A stretch of 64,000 nucleotides of DNA from Lichina pygmaea (taxonomy: Eukaryota > Ascomycota > Lichinomycetes > Lichinales > Lichinaceae). The stretch lies in NCBI GenBank assembly GCA_963422465.1, contig OY730174.1, positions 744,001 through 808,000 of the forward strand, in the 5' to 3' direction. Under the pieces are notes generated by a model. The model ran no database searches and had not been told where the DNA came from. It saw nothing but the letters and a program-made list of their open reading frames with translations. A program made the translations under genes and the position numbers. How positions within the stretch are numbered: the stretch's first letter is position 1; every line of letters starts with the position of its first letter. Below, in pieces: positions 20,397 through 31,765 of this stretch.

Positions 20397-21908
20397 ATGG
20401 TCAACGTCTTCGACTCTCACGTGACTCACTCCCCCCTCGCCCCGCGACGCAACAGCCATGGTCGGAAAGAATCGCTCTTGAGCCTCATGGCACCGGCTGT
20501 GCGAAGGCTCCTACCACAAGACGCTTCCCAGCTGGATGCGAATCGGGAAGACACCGGCGCGCAGCCATGGCATCCACACTCACATTCATCCGACCCACCA
20601 ATAACAGACGACGCGGACCGGCCCTCGAAAGCGCCACTTAGCACCGTCCCTCCAAGTCTGTTGAGCCCTGCCTTCACACCCCCAGCGACTCCTGGCACCG
20701 GCACACCTGCGCTGCAGAGACAACCCGCCGCGATACCCGTGGACAGCGCCAACGGTGTGCTGGGTGGAGCCAGACCGTCAAAGCCAATACTCCTCGAGAA
20801 ATTGCCACACGTGGAATGCCTCGTGGGTGCCACCATACCAACGTACGTCGGTTGAGTATGCAAGGGTGTGTGTGTCACTGACGACCAACACAGAACAACC
20901 GGAACAGAGGTCTTTCTCCATCTCTACCAGAACGATGTGGACAACAAGGAGCATCTGGCTATCGTGTTCGGACCTGACATTCGCTCACGGAGCTTGAACG
21001 AGCCTCGACCAGGTGAAACGGAGATGGACCGGATGATACGCGGAGCATATGACGGACGCCTCTATCCAGGACGAACATCGAGCCAGCTCAACTCCTTGTC
21101 GACGACGGCAACAGAGGACACAGTACACCGTCCAGATTCAAGCACCGTCAGAGACGCCTCCAGCGCACCTCTGATCCGGATCCACTCGGAGTGCTACACT
21201 GGCGAGACGGCGTGGTCTGCGCGATGCGACTGTGGGGAGCAGCTCGACGAAGCGGCACGGCTGATGTCACTGCCATCGTCGAATGGGGGCGTGATCATCT
21301 ACCTGCGGCAAGAGGGCCGAGGGATCGGGCTCGGCGAGAAGCTGAAGGCGTACAACCTGCAGGACCTCGGGTCGGATACCGTCGAGGCGAACCTGTTGCT
21401 GCGCCATCCGGCTGACGCGAGGTCGTACGGTCTGGCCACGGCGATGTTGGTCGATCTTGGTCTCGGTGGCGAGAGTGGCATCCGGCTGCTCACGAACAAC
21501 CCGGACAAGATCCACGCCGTCGAAGGCCCCAACCGCGAGGTCGTCGTGCGCGAGCGCGTCCCCATGATCCCGGTCGCCTGGAAGACCGAGGGAAAAAGAG
21601 GAGTGCAGGGAGAGGAAATCGGGGCATATCTGAGGACGAAGGTGAGTTTGGGCAGTGTTCTATCTTTCCTTATCTCAGTTTCATTCGTGGTCGGGCGACC
21701 TTCTCTCACCTGCCAACAGCCCCAGGTATGCTTGCGGCGTCACCCAATTTGATATGACCCTCACCTCATTTTTGTCAACTGATTAATCCCCCCCCCTTTT
21801 CCCTCTCTATCGCCGCGAGGGGTTCTTCTCTGCAAGCCAAACAAAGACTGACAAATATCTGCTCCACTCCAAACAACACAGATACAGAAAATGGGGCATC
21901 TTCTCTAG
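20397..21908 (+). CDS. RIB1: GTP cyclohydrolase II (riboflavin biosynthesis)
   Basis: First committed enzyme of riboflavin synthesis. It opens GTP to 2,5-diamino-6-ribosylamino-pyrimidinone phosphate, releasing formate and pyrophosphate. Exons 20397-20842, 20894-21641 and 21882-21908, 406 aa. Residues 1 to about 130 are a disordered Ser/Pro-rich extension typical of filamentous fungi. The catalytic domain shows the zinc site [19 protein letters not shown] (three cysteines), [11 protein letters not shown] and [10 protein letters not shown]. The last exon is tiny (IQKMGHLL, stop) and lies after a 240-nt intron. It is required to give the family's KMGHLL end. Without it the frame runs into unrelated sequence. 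Confidence 0.95.
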
Positions 21909-24044
21909 ACGGCCATGTACAGAGCGCAGATCTCAATATAGCAACGTCAAAATTCCCCCAGATATTCAATCCTTGTCTTGGACACACTTATCGCCAGCGA
22001 TATCCAATAGAAATCCCAAGACAAGTATACTTGCGAGGTGTAGGGTGAATCTGAAATCCGAGTCGGTGCAAAGTGGAAAGATGAACGGATAATTTACATA
22101 GTAAGAGAATCTGGGGAAGTACAGGCCCAGACGTCCCCGCGCCGTCAAGATATATGTGGTGTTTCGAAACCCTCGTGACATCTTGGTTGGATGAGAGATT
22201 GCTCCCCACCCCAAGAAGCTCCGATGCAAGGCTAAGCCTCACAAGGTACTAGAAACCGCAGGCATTGGAAATCACAGACACGGAAACCCACAGCCACCAA
22301 AAACCGCACTTTGAAAACATAACTGCCTGGACAAGTCTCTCGAGAGTCACAGACTGCTTTCCCACCTCTGCATTGGCGTCAGCCAGAACAAGAAGACCCC
22401 GAGGTTTCCCCCCCCCCAAATCAAACGTCCAACGTCCAACGTCCAACCTCCGATCCCATGTTCCGGCTACGCGCCTCGTCTCGCTGACGGGTCTTGCCTC
22501 GCCGACGGATGTCACGCCGTTGATGGGACTCATGTCGTCGATGGGTCTCGGACGATCACCAGGGTTTTCCCTGCCCGTAGGAGGATGGCGTCCGGTTCAG
22601 ACGCGCATCGTATCGTTTGTCCCAGGGAGCTTTGCTCGGCTCAGTTGGTCCGCTTCTTATGTCGTGCTAGCTCTTGTACCGACTCTTTTATCAGCTCTTG
22701 TCACATCGGCAGACGTAGTGGACACGGGTGGACATGGTGGGCGTGGTGGGCGTGATGTTCCAAAGGCCGACTTCTTGAGCCCTTCCACATGCGTACTCAC
22801 TGTTTCTTCTCGCTGTAGAGTCAGACTAGCACTCTCTCCGGTGGTGACCTGAAATTTCATATCCAAAAAATTTCAATTCTCGTATTTTCACCTTCCCCTA
22901 AGCTTCCTTCGTCGCCTCCGACCTATCCGACTCCTCAGACCCTTTCGACTTCTCCGGTTTCTCCGCCCTGCACCCCCCTGGTGACCGGCTGGATCTTGTT
23001 CCTTATCCAGACAACCAAGGTACATGTGATTCTCGGCACGTGCACCACCAGGGAACATTCGAGGACTGGATCAGTCTGGCTCACTGGCCCCTGGCCACGT
23101 CCAGGAGTACCCAAAGCAAAACTGGCATCGACCATGATAAACAATGGCCGTGGCCGTTGTTGTGGTGAAAGGCGTGGCTAGCTGGGCCTTCCGCTCAATA
23201 ATCCGAAGCCTGCCCGAAGAAACAAGCTCAGGCACCCTAGCTTGATGTTGGTTGTCGTCTCTTGTTTCTCCTAGCTCGGTGTCATCACATGAAGATGCGA
23301 TTGATGATTGTCCAGCCCGCAGGTGTTGGCGTAGTGTTCCTGAGCATCTCCGAGCGTTTCTGGAGCCAGGAGCTGTTGGGCCAAGTTGAAGCTGATGCCC
23401 CAACTGAGATGTGCTGTTCGTGACTTGATCCAGGGCAGATAGCCACAGTCCGTGGGTCTCTGTTTGGCACCTGTGAGCTACTAATCATCACTGCAAAGGC
23501 TATCTGCAATGACTTTATTCTAATGTTAGCCTAGATGAAGGAACAAGCAGTGGCTCTCTCGTGACCGGGAGAAGAGTAGTTGCTGTGCTTACATCCTTCA
23601 GGGTTGTGTAGTTTACTGGCCCTGCTCCAGACTGGTGGCCCTGCCACGCCTGCATAGGGTGGGACTTCATCAGGTTTTGCAGGCGTGCATGGCGTGCTCT
23701 GGACCTTCGGGCCTTACGTAGAGTCTGGGGGTTGTTACTGGAACTGCGCCGGCTGCTGACTCAGAATTAGTGCAGGTGATAGCGGTCTGTATCAAAGGTT
23801 GTAAGACATGCTACCCGGTATCAGTCGCGGATCTCTGCGTATTACTTTTGAAGTGATTAAATACTTTGGAATAGCACATACTTCTGTCGTCTAGTTATCT
23901 AATTGGGATGTTGAGGGCTGACTAAGAAGGCTGACCAATAAGGCTGCAGCAGACTGTACTCGTACAGTCTAGATTAGGCGTAGCGTAGAAAGTGGTACAG
24001 ATATACAGTACGGAGTACAGAGAAGATAGTCACGTGGACGTAAG

Positions 24045-24110
24045 GAGCTAGTCGGCGACTGGTCGCTTAGTCAGCTGTCGGCTGATTAAGCAGATCGCCG
24101 CAGCCGCACC
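24045..24110 (+). repeat. Diverged direct repeat, copy A
   Basis: AGTCGGCGACTGGTCGCTTAG and the following CTGATTAAGCAG...CGCAGCCGCACC match copy B at 24423-24493 with scattered differences. Each copy ends at CAGCCGCACC and is followed directly by a different inverted-repeat structure. This suggests that CACC marks an insertion boundary. Confidence 0.6.
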
Positions 24111-24113
24111 GCG

Positions 24114-24143
24114 TGCCATTGGGGGGTATTAACCCCCATGGCA
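24114..24143. repeat. Short foldback
   Basis: TGCCAT-TGGGGGG-TATTAA-CCCCCA-TGGCA forms a near-perfect hairpin. Possibly a solo transposon tip. Confidence 0.6.
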
Positions 24144-24422
24144 ATGGGTACAGGATATCTCGACTAGTTACCGAGATATAGTAGTCTTTTGGGCTTAGTG
24201 CAGCTGTAGCCGACCCGTACCGCTACACTCTGACAGTGGGCTGACACAGACTGCCATAGGGACTGCCTGTTGGGCTGCCCGCCTGATCGGCCATCATATA
24301 CGCTTGTACGTACGAGGTACCGTGCTGTATGTAGCTTTTACACTTCAATCGTACTGTAGCCTACAGTTCGTAGGTAAGTATCGACAGTCTTGATAGGCTA
24401 AAGCAGACAGCCTGACTGTAAG

Positions 24423-24493
24423 CAGCTCGTCGCCGACTGGGCGCTTAGCACAGGGTGCGGCACCTGACTAAGCAGGTCGCGCGCAGCCGCACC
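24423..24493 (+). repeat. Diverged direct repeat, copy B
   Basis: CTCGTCGCCGACTGGGCGCTTAG...CTGACTAAGCAG...GCAGCCGCACC, homologous to copy A at 24045-24110 with a few small indels. The TIR element starts 8 bp later. Confidence 0.6.
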
Positions 24494-24500
24494 TATGTAT

Positions 24501-24871
24501 ACGAGGTGTCTAGCGGATATAACGTTCGATTGATACTGTACAAGCAAAAGTCAATTGTAGAGCCGCATGATCAAAACTCTTGAGACAGATGTTTGCTCTT
24601 GTACGAGTACAGCTTAGTATTCTGTATACCCCCTGTTAGCATCAATAACTGCCTGGGTAGGTCCAGCCAAGGTTGCGAAGGTGCTGAGCATGGAGACATT
24701 CATCTTGAGTTGTTTGCTGTCACTTTGGGGTTGCTGGTGCATCAAGAACCTCGGGGACCTGGTCCATGATGTCGCATCGTCACGTCACCAAAGTTTTTGT
24801 GCGGATACTGTTGCGGGTACTCCAGCTTACTAAGCGTACTCATGTAACGTTATATCCGCTAGACACCTCGT
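24501..24871. mobile_element. Short TIR element (MITE), 371 bp
   Basis: A perfect 26-bp terminal inverted repeat beginning ACGAGGTGTCTAGCGG occupies 24501-24526 and, inverted, 24846-24871. The interior has no coding capacity. Immediately outside the right end a further CGAGGTGTC (about 24880-24890) forms a hairpin with the right tip. The first ten bases GAGGTGTCTA also occur inside the TIR of the 9.2-kb element, perhaps by chance. No clean target duplication could be read. Confidence 0.8.
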
Positions 24872-26002
24872 TTGCGAGTTCGCGAGGTGTCGGGCAGATG
24901 CCCGCCAAAGTAGCCTTTTAAGGTTCAGAGCTCCGTAGCCGACTCGACCGATTGCGCGTGACACTGACAGACAAAAGTTATAGTACGAAGTACATTACAG
25001 TATTTCGATCCGTAACATCTTTCTGCACACCCACTCCTTCTATCAACAGAAACTCCAGCTGTACATACGTACTGCAAGAACAAGCGCTGATTTTCTTGAA
25101 ACACATAATCATCCCATAGACACGGAAACAAATATTGATTGCAGAAACACAAATAATTGTTTATTGCAGAAACCCAACTGGTGATCAGGAGAGCTGAAGA
25201 TCAGGAGGGTCTGAAAGTGGTTTCACTAATCAACTACTGGTAGACCAGAACAGTCCTTCAGACAGAAGAAAGAGGAAGATGTCGCGACGAAGCAGCACAT
25301 GGTGGAGAGTGGTACAGGAGTAGTGATGGAACGTAGTGGTGGAACAGCTTGAAATTTGTGCTGCCTGGCTGGTTAGAGGGTGGCTAGGTGGCTGTCGAGG
25401 GGCCTCTTTTCGCAGATGAGGTAGGTGTGAAGGACACTATCGTCGCTGTACTTCAAACTGTATGGCGCCTTTGGCCAAACATAGATGGCTCTCCCGTAGT
25501 TGTTCAAGGAGAGCGCCTTGAGGTTGTACTACCTGTGTTGTGTCTTCGAGGACGGGCTACGCGTATCGGGTACGTGATATCGTCAATGCCTATACCGGTC
25601 GCGGACAAGACGGCGTGATGAGACCTTCTACACAGTCTTGGCCACTTATTCAAAAGGCCCGAGGGTGGAAATTGAGCTGCTAGCTGTAAAGCTGCCTCGG
25701 CGGCGTTGCTCAGCTTGGCCATTCTCGCGCCGGCTCGAAAAAGGTGCCTGCTCGCCGGTCCAAGCTCTGTACTCCGTCCCCTTGCTGCTCTTTCTTGCTA
25801 TAAGGCTCGGTCAAACCGCTGCCGAGGAGCGGTGAAGATCTTGCGGAGCGGAGCGGGAACATCTGTGGCCTGGTGCACCCTCGTGACCATCGACTCCTCT
25901 CTTGTGATTCCCTTAGACACGGGCGTCTAATGGACGCTCTCCGTATCCACTATCGCAGAACGAGTCCATCTGCTCTGGGTGTGTAATTCATCTTCTGAGA
26001 GA

Positions 26003-27772
26003 CTAATATCCTCCTGGACCAGCTGAAGGGGGTGGAGGGGGTGGTGGCGGCGGCTGCGACGGAGTAATCATCACTCCAGGACGCACGCCATAGGGAGAGG
26101 TGGTGATTCCGAATTGAACGCTTCCCGGATGGGCAGAGGATTGCGTTGGGGGCTGTGTCAGCGGTGACGGCTGCACCCACTGCCCGTTCGGTAGCACCTG
26201 AGGTGCTGGCATCGGAAACCCACTCGATAAGATGTGGGGGTGCTGGGCCATGAACTGGGCTATGAAAGCCGGGTTCGGTACATCTGCAATCTGCCCGGGC
26301 GCCACCGGTCCAGAAAAGCCTCGCGGGTACGGGGGTAAAGGCGCACTACCGGAATATGGCGGAGGAGGCGGCTGGTCGCCACCAAGTGCTGGCGAATAAG
26401 ACCGTGAACGCGAGCGAGAGCGAGAGTGCGGGATCGAATCGCTCTTGCTTCGTCGTCGCCACCTTTGAGCCGAGGCCGAGCGGGATCGACGCCTCGGTGG
26501 GCTCCTCGATCTCGAATATGACGTCCGACGTCGCCCCGTGCGAGAATCTTGGTGCGGCCCGCGCGACCTCGACGACGAGCGCGAATAGGAATCCAGTCTA
26601 CCCCGGTTGCGCCTGTCGTCCTCAGAGTCGCTGTGCCGCCGCCTCCGCTTTCGCCGACTCAGGCTTCGGCTGTGGCTGTCGCCCCGTCCGCGACGCCTGT
26701 CATCTCGAGTGGCTCTCCTTCCCCGAGTCTTCTTCATCTTTTCGCAAAAAGCGCGAGACCAACCGTAGTAGCTCTCAGTCTCGATGATGGCTCCTGTCCT
26801 TTCATCTCTGGCAACCGGCTGGCCGAGCTCGTCCACGTCCACAATGCTCGTCTGATCTCTGGCAGCCGCCCCATCGTACATTCGCTCGACGTCCTTGAGG
26901 AAATCCTTCAACGCCGTGACCAAGTCGCTGTCGGCTGGCCCCGTCGCCATTTGCAGTGGCCTGACCAGCTGAGGGTTGATCGGTTGAGAGGAGTTCTGTT
27001 CGACGTGCGGCATTATATTGGCTGCGGGGAGGTCATAATATGGCGTAGAGGGGTCCCCATGCGTCGGCGGAAGCAGGAATGGCGCATCTGCAGGCGTCGA
27101 AACCTTCTTCTGCGATTCTGCTGTTGTCGTGGGCTGGTCCACTGCAGACGAAGGCGTACTCTGCGACTGCTGAACATTGTCGAGCAGCTGGCGAATGAAC
27201 TCTGGCCCAAAGACCTCCTTATCCTGCCAAACGCCTATGACGTCGCGAACCCTAGCCTGGTGTCTAGGACAGTTTTGAAACGAGGCAGCGTGGGTGACAA
27301 GCGGAGCAACGTGCGATTGCAGAGTGTTTGCCACAGACTCTCCGTCTGGGCGGTCATGCCCATGATAGTGACAATGGCATAGCAGGTCGCTGACCAAATA
27401 AAGCAGGTGTAGGCGCTTCCTCCTTGCAGATGGTCTGTTTTCCGATGTGGTTTTGGTTGCATGGAAAGACTCCGAGAGTGCCGTGACATATTTACCCAGT
27501 GACTTGAGCCTAGATGCAGACTGAACGATGTGCGCCAGCATCCACCGTTTACATTGCTAGCCGTGAGGCCCCGATTTTAGTCAAGCGATCGTTCAAAGAC
27601 GTGGAAAAGCGATGAATCAAACCTGGACATTTGTCGGCGAGCAGCGTGCGAGGGTCTTGTCAAGCAGAGCATGAAAGTGGGCAATCTCATCCTTTGGTAC
27701 GGAATGCGGATCGGGTCGAATCAAGCCAGCCGACAGCGTCAACTTTGCTATGGCAAGCTGGTGTGAAGCCAT
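26003..27772 (-). CDS. CID-domain, RS-rich RNA-processing protein (CHERP/SR140-like)
   Basis: Exons 27623-27772 and 26003-27556 (minus; 66-nt intron), 567 aa. The first 140 residues form a CTD-interacting/ENTH-like CID domain. It opens MASHQLAIAKLTLSAGLIRP, crosses the intron in SPTNVQ-QCKRWMLAHIVQS, and continues KRLHLLYLVSDLLCH and RVRDVIGVWQDKEVF. The middle has a YYGWSRAFCEKMKKTRG segment. Then follows an arginine-serine domain (about residues 275-390) with many SRS and RRR units. The C-terminus is Pro/Gly/Gln-rich ([18 protein letters not shown]). Proteins with this layout join the U2 snRNP and couple transcription to splicing. The precise orthologue (CHERP-like) is an inference from domain order. 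It is divergent from ALG3. Confidence 0.85.
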
Positions 27773-28161
27773 GATGGCAGAGCTCTTTCTGCCAGCTGTG
27801 ATGGAACTGTAATTGCAAGTTAGGCTGCCGGTGGTGATGGTAAACGACGCCAAGGTTCTTGAGCTGTACGGAGTGGGACAGTTGATCACGTGATTGTTTA
27901 CCGGTACCCCCTGGAACGTACTGTTAGAGCTTACGGAACGTACATACAGTACGTACGTACGTACGGAGTACATTACGTACGATACAGGAGTATTTCGTAC
28001 AGTATCTTGGTACGCTTACCATGTCTTGTCCACCAGTGCAATCTTGCCAACATCTAGAAGCACGCACCCCAGCCCTCACCCTTGGAGGCAAGCTGGCAAA
28101 GGGGCTTGTTGAGACAGAGAATTAGGCCAAAACTCACCAGCAGAGGGAACAGAAGGCAGGC
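27773..28161. promoter_or_regulatory. Shared upstream region of the CID protein gene and ALG3
   Basis: 389 bp between divergent starts. At 27938-27990 lies a dense GTAC palindrome cluster (ACGTACGTACGTACGG) able to cruciform. The same word class recurs in other promoters of the window. No TATA box stands out. Confidence 0.4.
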
Positions 28162-29858
28162 ATGGATCTTGTGCAGGTCATCGCGAGGCTAGCCGTCGAT
28201 CGCAAGACGACAAAATGGCTCTGTCCGCTGCTGCTTTCGGCTGATGCTCTGCTATGCATGTTGATTCTGTGGAGGATACCATGTACGTATTTGCTGATCC
28301 TCGTGATATCACTCATCTTCTTTCTTGTCCATCAATGGTAGCACAAGCATCAAAAGGAAAGCACATAAGAGTAAACGATATGAGTGAAGATTGAATGCTC
28401 AGATCTGATATGCGTTTGTGTACCCAAGCAAAGACACTGAAATCGACTGGGTCGCCTACATGGAACAGGTCAAGCAGTTTGAAGAGGGAGAGCGAGACTA
28501 CACCAACATCAAGGGAGGCACGGGCCCACTGGTCTACCCGGCTGTGCACCTGTACGTCTATCGGCTCCTGTACGCAGTCACGGACCGGGGCCACGATATC
28601 TTTGCTGCTCAGGTCATCTTCGCCGTCCTGTATCTCGCGACTCTTACCCTTGTCATGGCTTGTTACCGTCGCGCGCAGGTGAGACGAGCTCAAAAGCCCA
28701 TTTTGATATCCATTGAGATGAAAGACAAGCCTCCCCCCCCCCCCCCCATAGAAAGAAAAACTTCCAAGAACTGAGCCCTGGCTGAGAAGAGTGTGTGGAG
28801 TGCCACCGTTAGGCACCACCGTACATCTTTCCACTGCTCGTGCTATCTAAAAGGTTACATAGCGTGTATCTACTACGCTTGTTCAACGATTGCTTTGCCA
28901 CGTGGGGTCTGTTCTGCGCCATCTACGCGTATCAACGGCGTCGGTGGCTGCTTGGCTCCACGATCTACTCATTGGGCGTGGCCATCAAGATGAACGTACT
29001 GCTCGCGCTCCCCGCCGTGGCTGTAATCGTTTACCAGGGCGCCTTCTTGGGCAACTTTCTTCCAAGAGCAGCCACCCATGCCGTCCTCATGCTTGGCATT
29101 CAGGTGCACCTTCCCCCCCTCTCTCCGACCTGAGCATTCCGCTGTTCCAGCTCTAGCTGACAAGCCTTAGGTTCTGGTTGCCATCTCCTTCCTGTGTGCC
29201 AACGCTGTGGGCTACGTTGCTCGTGCCTTTGATCTGACCCGGGTGTTTATGTTCAAGTGGACGGTGAACTGGAGATTCGTTGGCGAGGAGGTCTTTCTGT
29301 CCCGCTCGTTCTCGATTGCTCTATTGGCAGTGCATCTGTCGCTACTAGCACTGTTCGTGACCACTCGCTGGCTTCAACCGTCTGGACGGCAGCTGCAATA
29401 CAGTCTGCGCATCGCTCTGTACCCGCCATCTACCCAAACCCAGCAGCTCATCAAGGCCCGTATCAATCCTGGTTTTGTCCTGACCACTGTCCTCACCGCG
29501 AACGCTATTGGCATGCTGTGCGCTCGTTCCTTGCACTATCAGTTCTATCCGCTGCTGGCCTGGGGGGCGCCATTCCTCTTTTGGCGAGCGAGATTCCACC
29601 CGTTGCTCCAGTACCTCCTCTGGGCAGCTCAGGAATGGGCCTGGAACGTCTACCCAAGTGTGTCTCAGTGCTCATGAACCAATCCTGAAAAAGATCCGCT
29701 GACGGGGTCAAGGTACTGATGCCAGCTCCAGAGTGGTAGTTGCCGTACTTGCACTCGCGGTCGCTGGAGTCTGGACGGCAACCAGACTTGATCATGTGCT
29801 GGATAGATCAGGCCTCCAATCTAACAAGCAGCCTCCGAGGATGCCAAAAAGCCGCTAA
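28162..29858 (+). CDS. ALG3: Dol-P-Man:Man5GlcNAc2-PP-dolichol alpha-1,3-mannosyltransferase
   Basis: ER-membrane GT58 enzyme that adds the first luminal mannose (alpha-1,3) to the N-glycan precursor. Exons 28162-28282, 28434-28678, 28813-29103, 29171-29657 and 29734-29858, 422 aa. Conserved blocks: [20 protein letters not shown] followed by [20 protein letters not shown] (luminal loop 1), [59 protein letters not shown] and [14 protein letters not shown]. It has about ten hydrophobic helices. The last junction (A|GTGTGT to CCAGAG|TG) is the least certain because the acceptor is not CAG/TAG in the best position. It was chosen because it continues a hydrophobic helix ([13 protein letters not shown]). 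Intron 2 contains a 15-base C run. Confidence 0.93.
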
Positions 29859-30773
29859 CAGAATCTTCAGACTACTATCTGTCCCGAAGAGATGCAACTC
29901 TGCTGAGCATTCTCTCGACTCATATCGTCCTCCATATGAGATGCCACTGTCTCGCTATGCTCTAACTTCTGAGGAATCACTTGTGGTCTGGCACTGTCAG
30001 CTACATCCTGCCCGGAGCCTCAGGTGTATCGGGTATGCTCACCTGTACCTTTGCTTACACCAAACCTTTTCCTGTTACACGATATTGACAACCTTCCCCT
30101 CTAGTTCTTTGTCACGATGTTCGAAGGCTGCTGTATCCACCATGACGAGCCCACCTTTTCTGAGTTACACGGACAAGTGAATTTCTGGCACCAGCTCCGC
30201 CAGTGCAACTGTACCGTCAGGCAGGCTCACTCAAAAAGGCCATTTCCGCTTCCCTGCACTAATCTAGCGATGAAGTGGTGGACCGGAAGGTCCCCCAGGG
30301 GGTGGGGGGAGTTAAGACATGTTTTTAGCAATCTGCTGGTGGTTTATCTTCAGCTGTGCCATGCCCCTGGCAGTGCCGCGGCCCTTCAACGAGAGACAAG
30401 GGAAATGCGAACTTGAAGGGACTTTTTCATAGACCCTCCCCGCCCGGCCTATGATCGCAGCCAGGTTTGAAGTTATTCGGTAGCTGTGAATCAAGTTCAA
30501 TCCGCTCTAGAAATTGGGCAAAGGACTGAGCCGCGAGGGTGGCGTCCAGCGTCCAGCCAGCGCCGGCCATGCCACCTGCAATCATATGCACATAGGATAT
30601 CAGTCGCTAAAAGCAGGACAACGACAGCAGGATAGTAGTCTAGATGAATGTTGGACGACACCGTTTCTCACAGCGGTATCCCTCCCAGGCACTGCTGCCT
30701 AAAGTGTAAGGTCAAGCTACTGCACATTAGATTCTTCAAGGACTTGCGTTTCAATATCTCCCTCGGCGCATCG
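29859..30773. other. Intergenic region between convergent ALG3 and COA1
   Basis: 915 bp without recognisable coding sequence. Short open frames (to 146 codons at 29740-30180) overlap the last ALG3 exon in another frame and have no family match. Confidence 0.45.
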
Positions 30774-31382
30774 CTATGCCTTATCTGTATCAGGCGCTTG
30801 GAGAAGCACGTCCTTCTGATCCGGCTCTAGGAGCTGGATCATCTGACCGTCGCTAGTCTCCAAGCTCCATTCTTGTGTCTCGAACTGCATGAGAGCGTCA
30901 GCCATCTGCTTCTAGCATCGCCCCATCGACGCGCTTACCTTTGCCAATCTTGATCTCCTGATGCTTTTGAACGTCATCATGCCCGCTCCCCTCGTCCCCT
31001 TGACGCTGTAACTGATGTCGATGTTCCCGCTCAGCTGATTGATTCGGCCCCAGATCCAGGGGAACTTGTGCTTGAAGTAGATCTCATCCCCGAGCACCTC
31101 TCGAGCCTTGGGGTGCACGCGCAGCGAGTACAGCGAGCTGGTCACCACGCTCGACGATGACTTCTGGTAGTTGAATATCCCCAGCATCGACACCGTCATG
31201 ATCACTATGAACACGGGCGCCGTCCTGAGCCACGGGTTGTGCTCGTGCACCGGTGGCAGCTCCCGATCCGGTCGCCTCTCCATCAGCGGGCCCGAGCCCA
31301 CTCGAGGGGGCTCCACCAGGGTGCGACGACCAATTGCATTGTGGTGGAATGATAGGGCTGGTCGACCGAGTCGGAATCGCAT
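30774..31382 (-). CDS. COA1: Cytochrome c oxidase assembly factor 1, mitochondrial
   Basis: Inner-membrane protein of the Shy1/Mss51 pathway that supports Cox1 maturation. Exons 30939-31382 and 30774-30884 (54-nt intron, GTAAGC...TGCAG), 184 aa. The start at 31382 gives an Arg/His-rich presequence (MRFRLGRPALSFHHNAIGRR); an in-frame alternative begins at 31478. One transmembrane helix (APVFIVIMTVSMLGIFNY) is followed by the family block YSLRVHPKAREVLGDEIYF, PWIWGRINQLSGNIDISYSV and KGTRGAGMMTF. Exon 2 supplies FETQEWSLETSDGQMIQLLE. It is divergent from ARO2. Confidence 0.9.
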
Positions 31383-31765
31383 GGCGACGTTGAGTGCGCC
31401 TGTCAGAGTCGAGACCAGAGCTGAAAGGTGAAGTCTTAGACTTTTAGTACGTAGCTGGGCAAACGTGGTACTGTACATCGTTCGTCACTTTTGACACGTC
31501 ACGTGCTGCTGCCTTCGAGCGAGCCCAAGTACGTATGTATTTGCACGTATCTGTGTAGGTACCGAATGTGGTAAGTGACTTGCGGAGTACTCCCCCTTTA
31601 CGTAACTCGTACATGCCGAGGAGAAAGAGGAGCGCTTTACCCGATTCTACCACAAGAGATATATCATTCAAAGTTCTCTTCGAAATCTTAGCACAACTTG
31701 CTTCCACCTGCCTATTCCACCTTGTGACCGTCCAGTTGGATACATACCAGCTTCTAAGAATCCCA
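31383..31765. promoter_or_regulatory. Shared COA1/ARO2 upstream region
   Basis: 383 bp between divergent starts. It holds CACGTG (31500-31505, the E-box core recognised by Cbf1/USF-type bHLH proteins) and several GTACGTA words. No TGACTC core is present, though GTGACTTGC at 31568-31576 is close. Confidence 0.4.

Larger units (their letters stand above)
21909..26002. other. 4.1-kb gene-poor region with repeats and transposon debris
   Basis: The longest stretch without a supported gene. 21909-23500 has low-complexity open frames on both strands with no family match. 23560-25200 is a patchwork of GTAC-rich sequence, CTGACTAAGC-type words, a foldback (24114-24143), a 70-bp diverged direct repeat and a short TIR element (24501-24871). 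25200-25930 contains open frames of up to 76 codons that I cannot assign. Composition varies, with AT-rich islands near 24560-24640 and 24960-25170. I suspect accumulated DNA-transposon remnants, but only the TIR element is clear. Confidence 0.55.

Noticed and set aside
18404-21908. Secondary-metabolite gene cluster around the questin-oxidase-like gene
   Set aside because: Neighbours are RIB1, a kinase-like gene and a DUF6914-like gene. No polyketide synthase, transporter or pathway regulator is present.
22265-22852. 195-codon plus-strand frame in the gene-poor region
   Set aside because: No similarity, and the opposite strand is equally open in places. Kept only as part of the region note.
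21909-26002. Old retroelement in the gene-poor region
   Set aside because: No long direct terminal repeats and no recognisable polymerase or capsid motifs; only DNA-transposon-type inverted repeats are seen.
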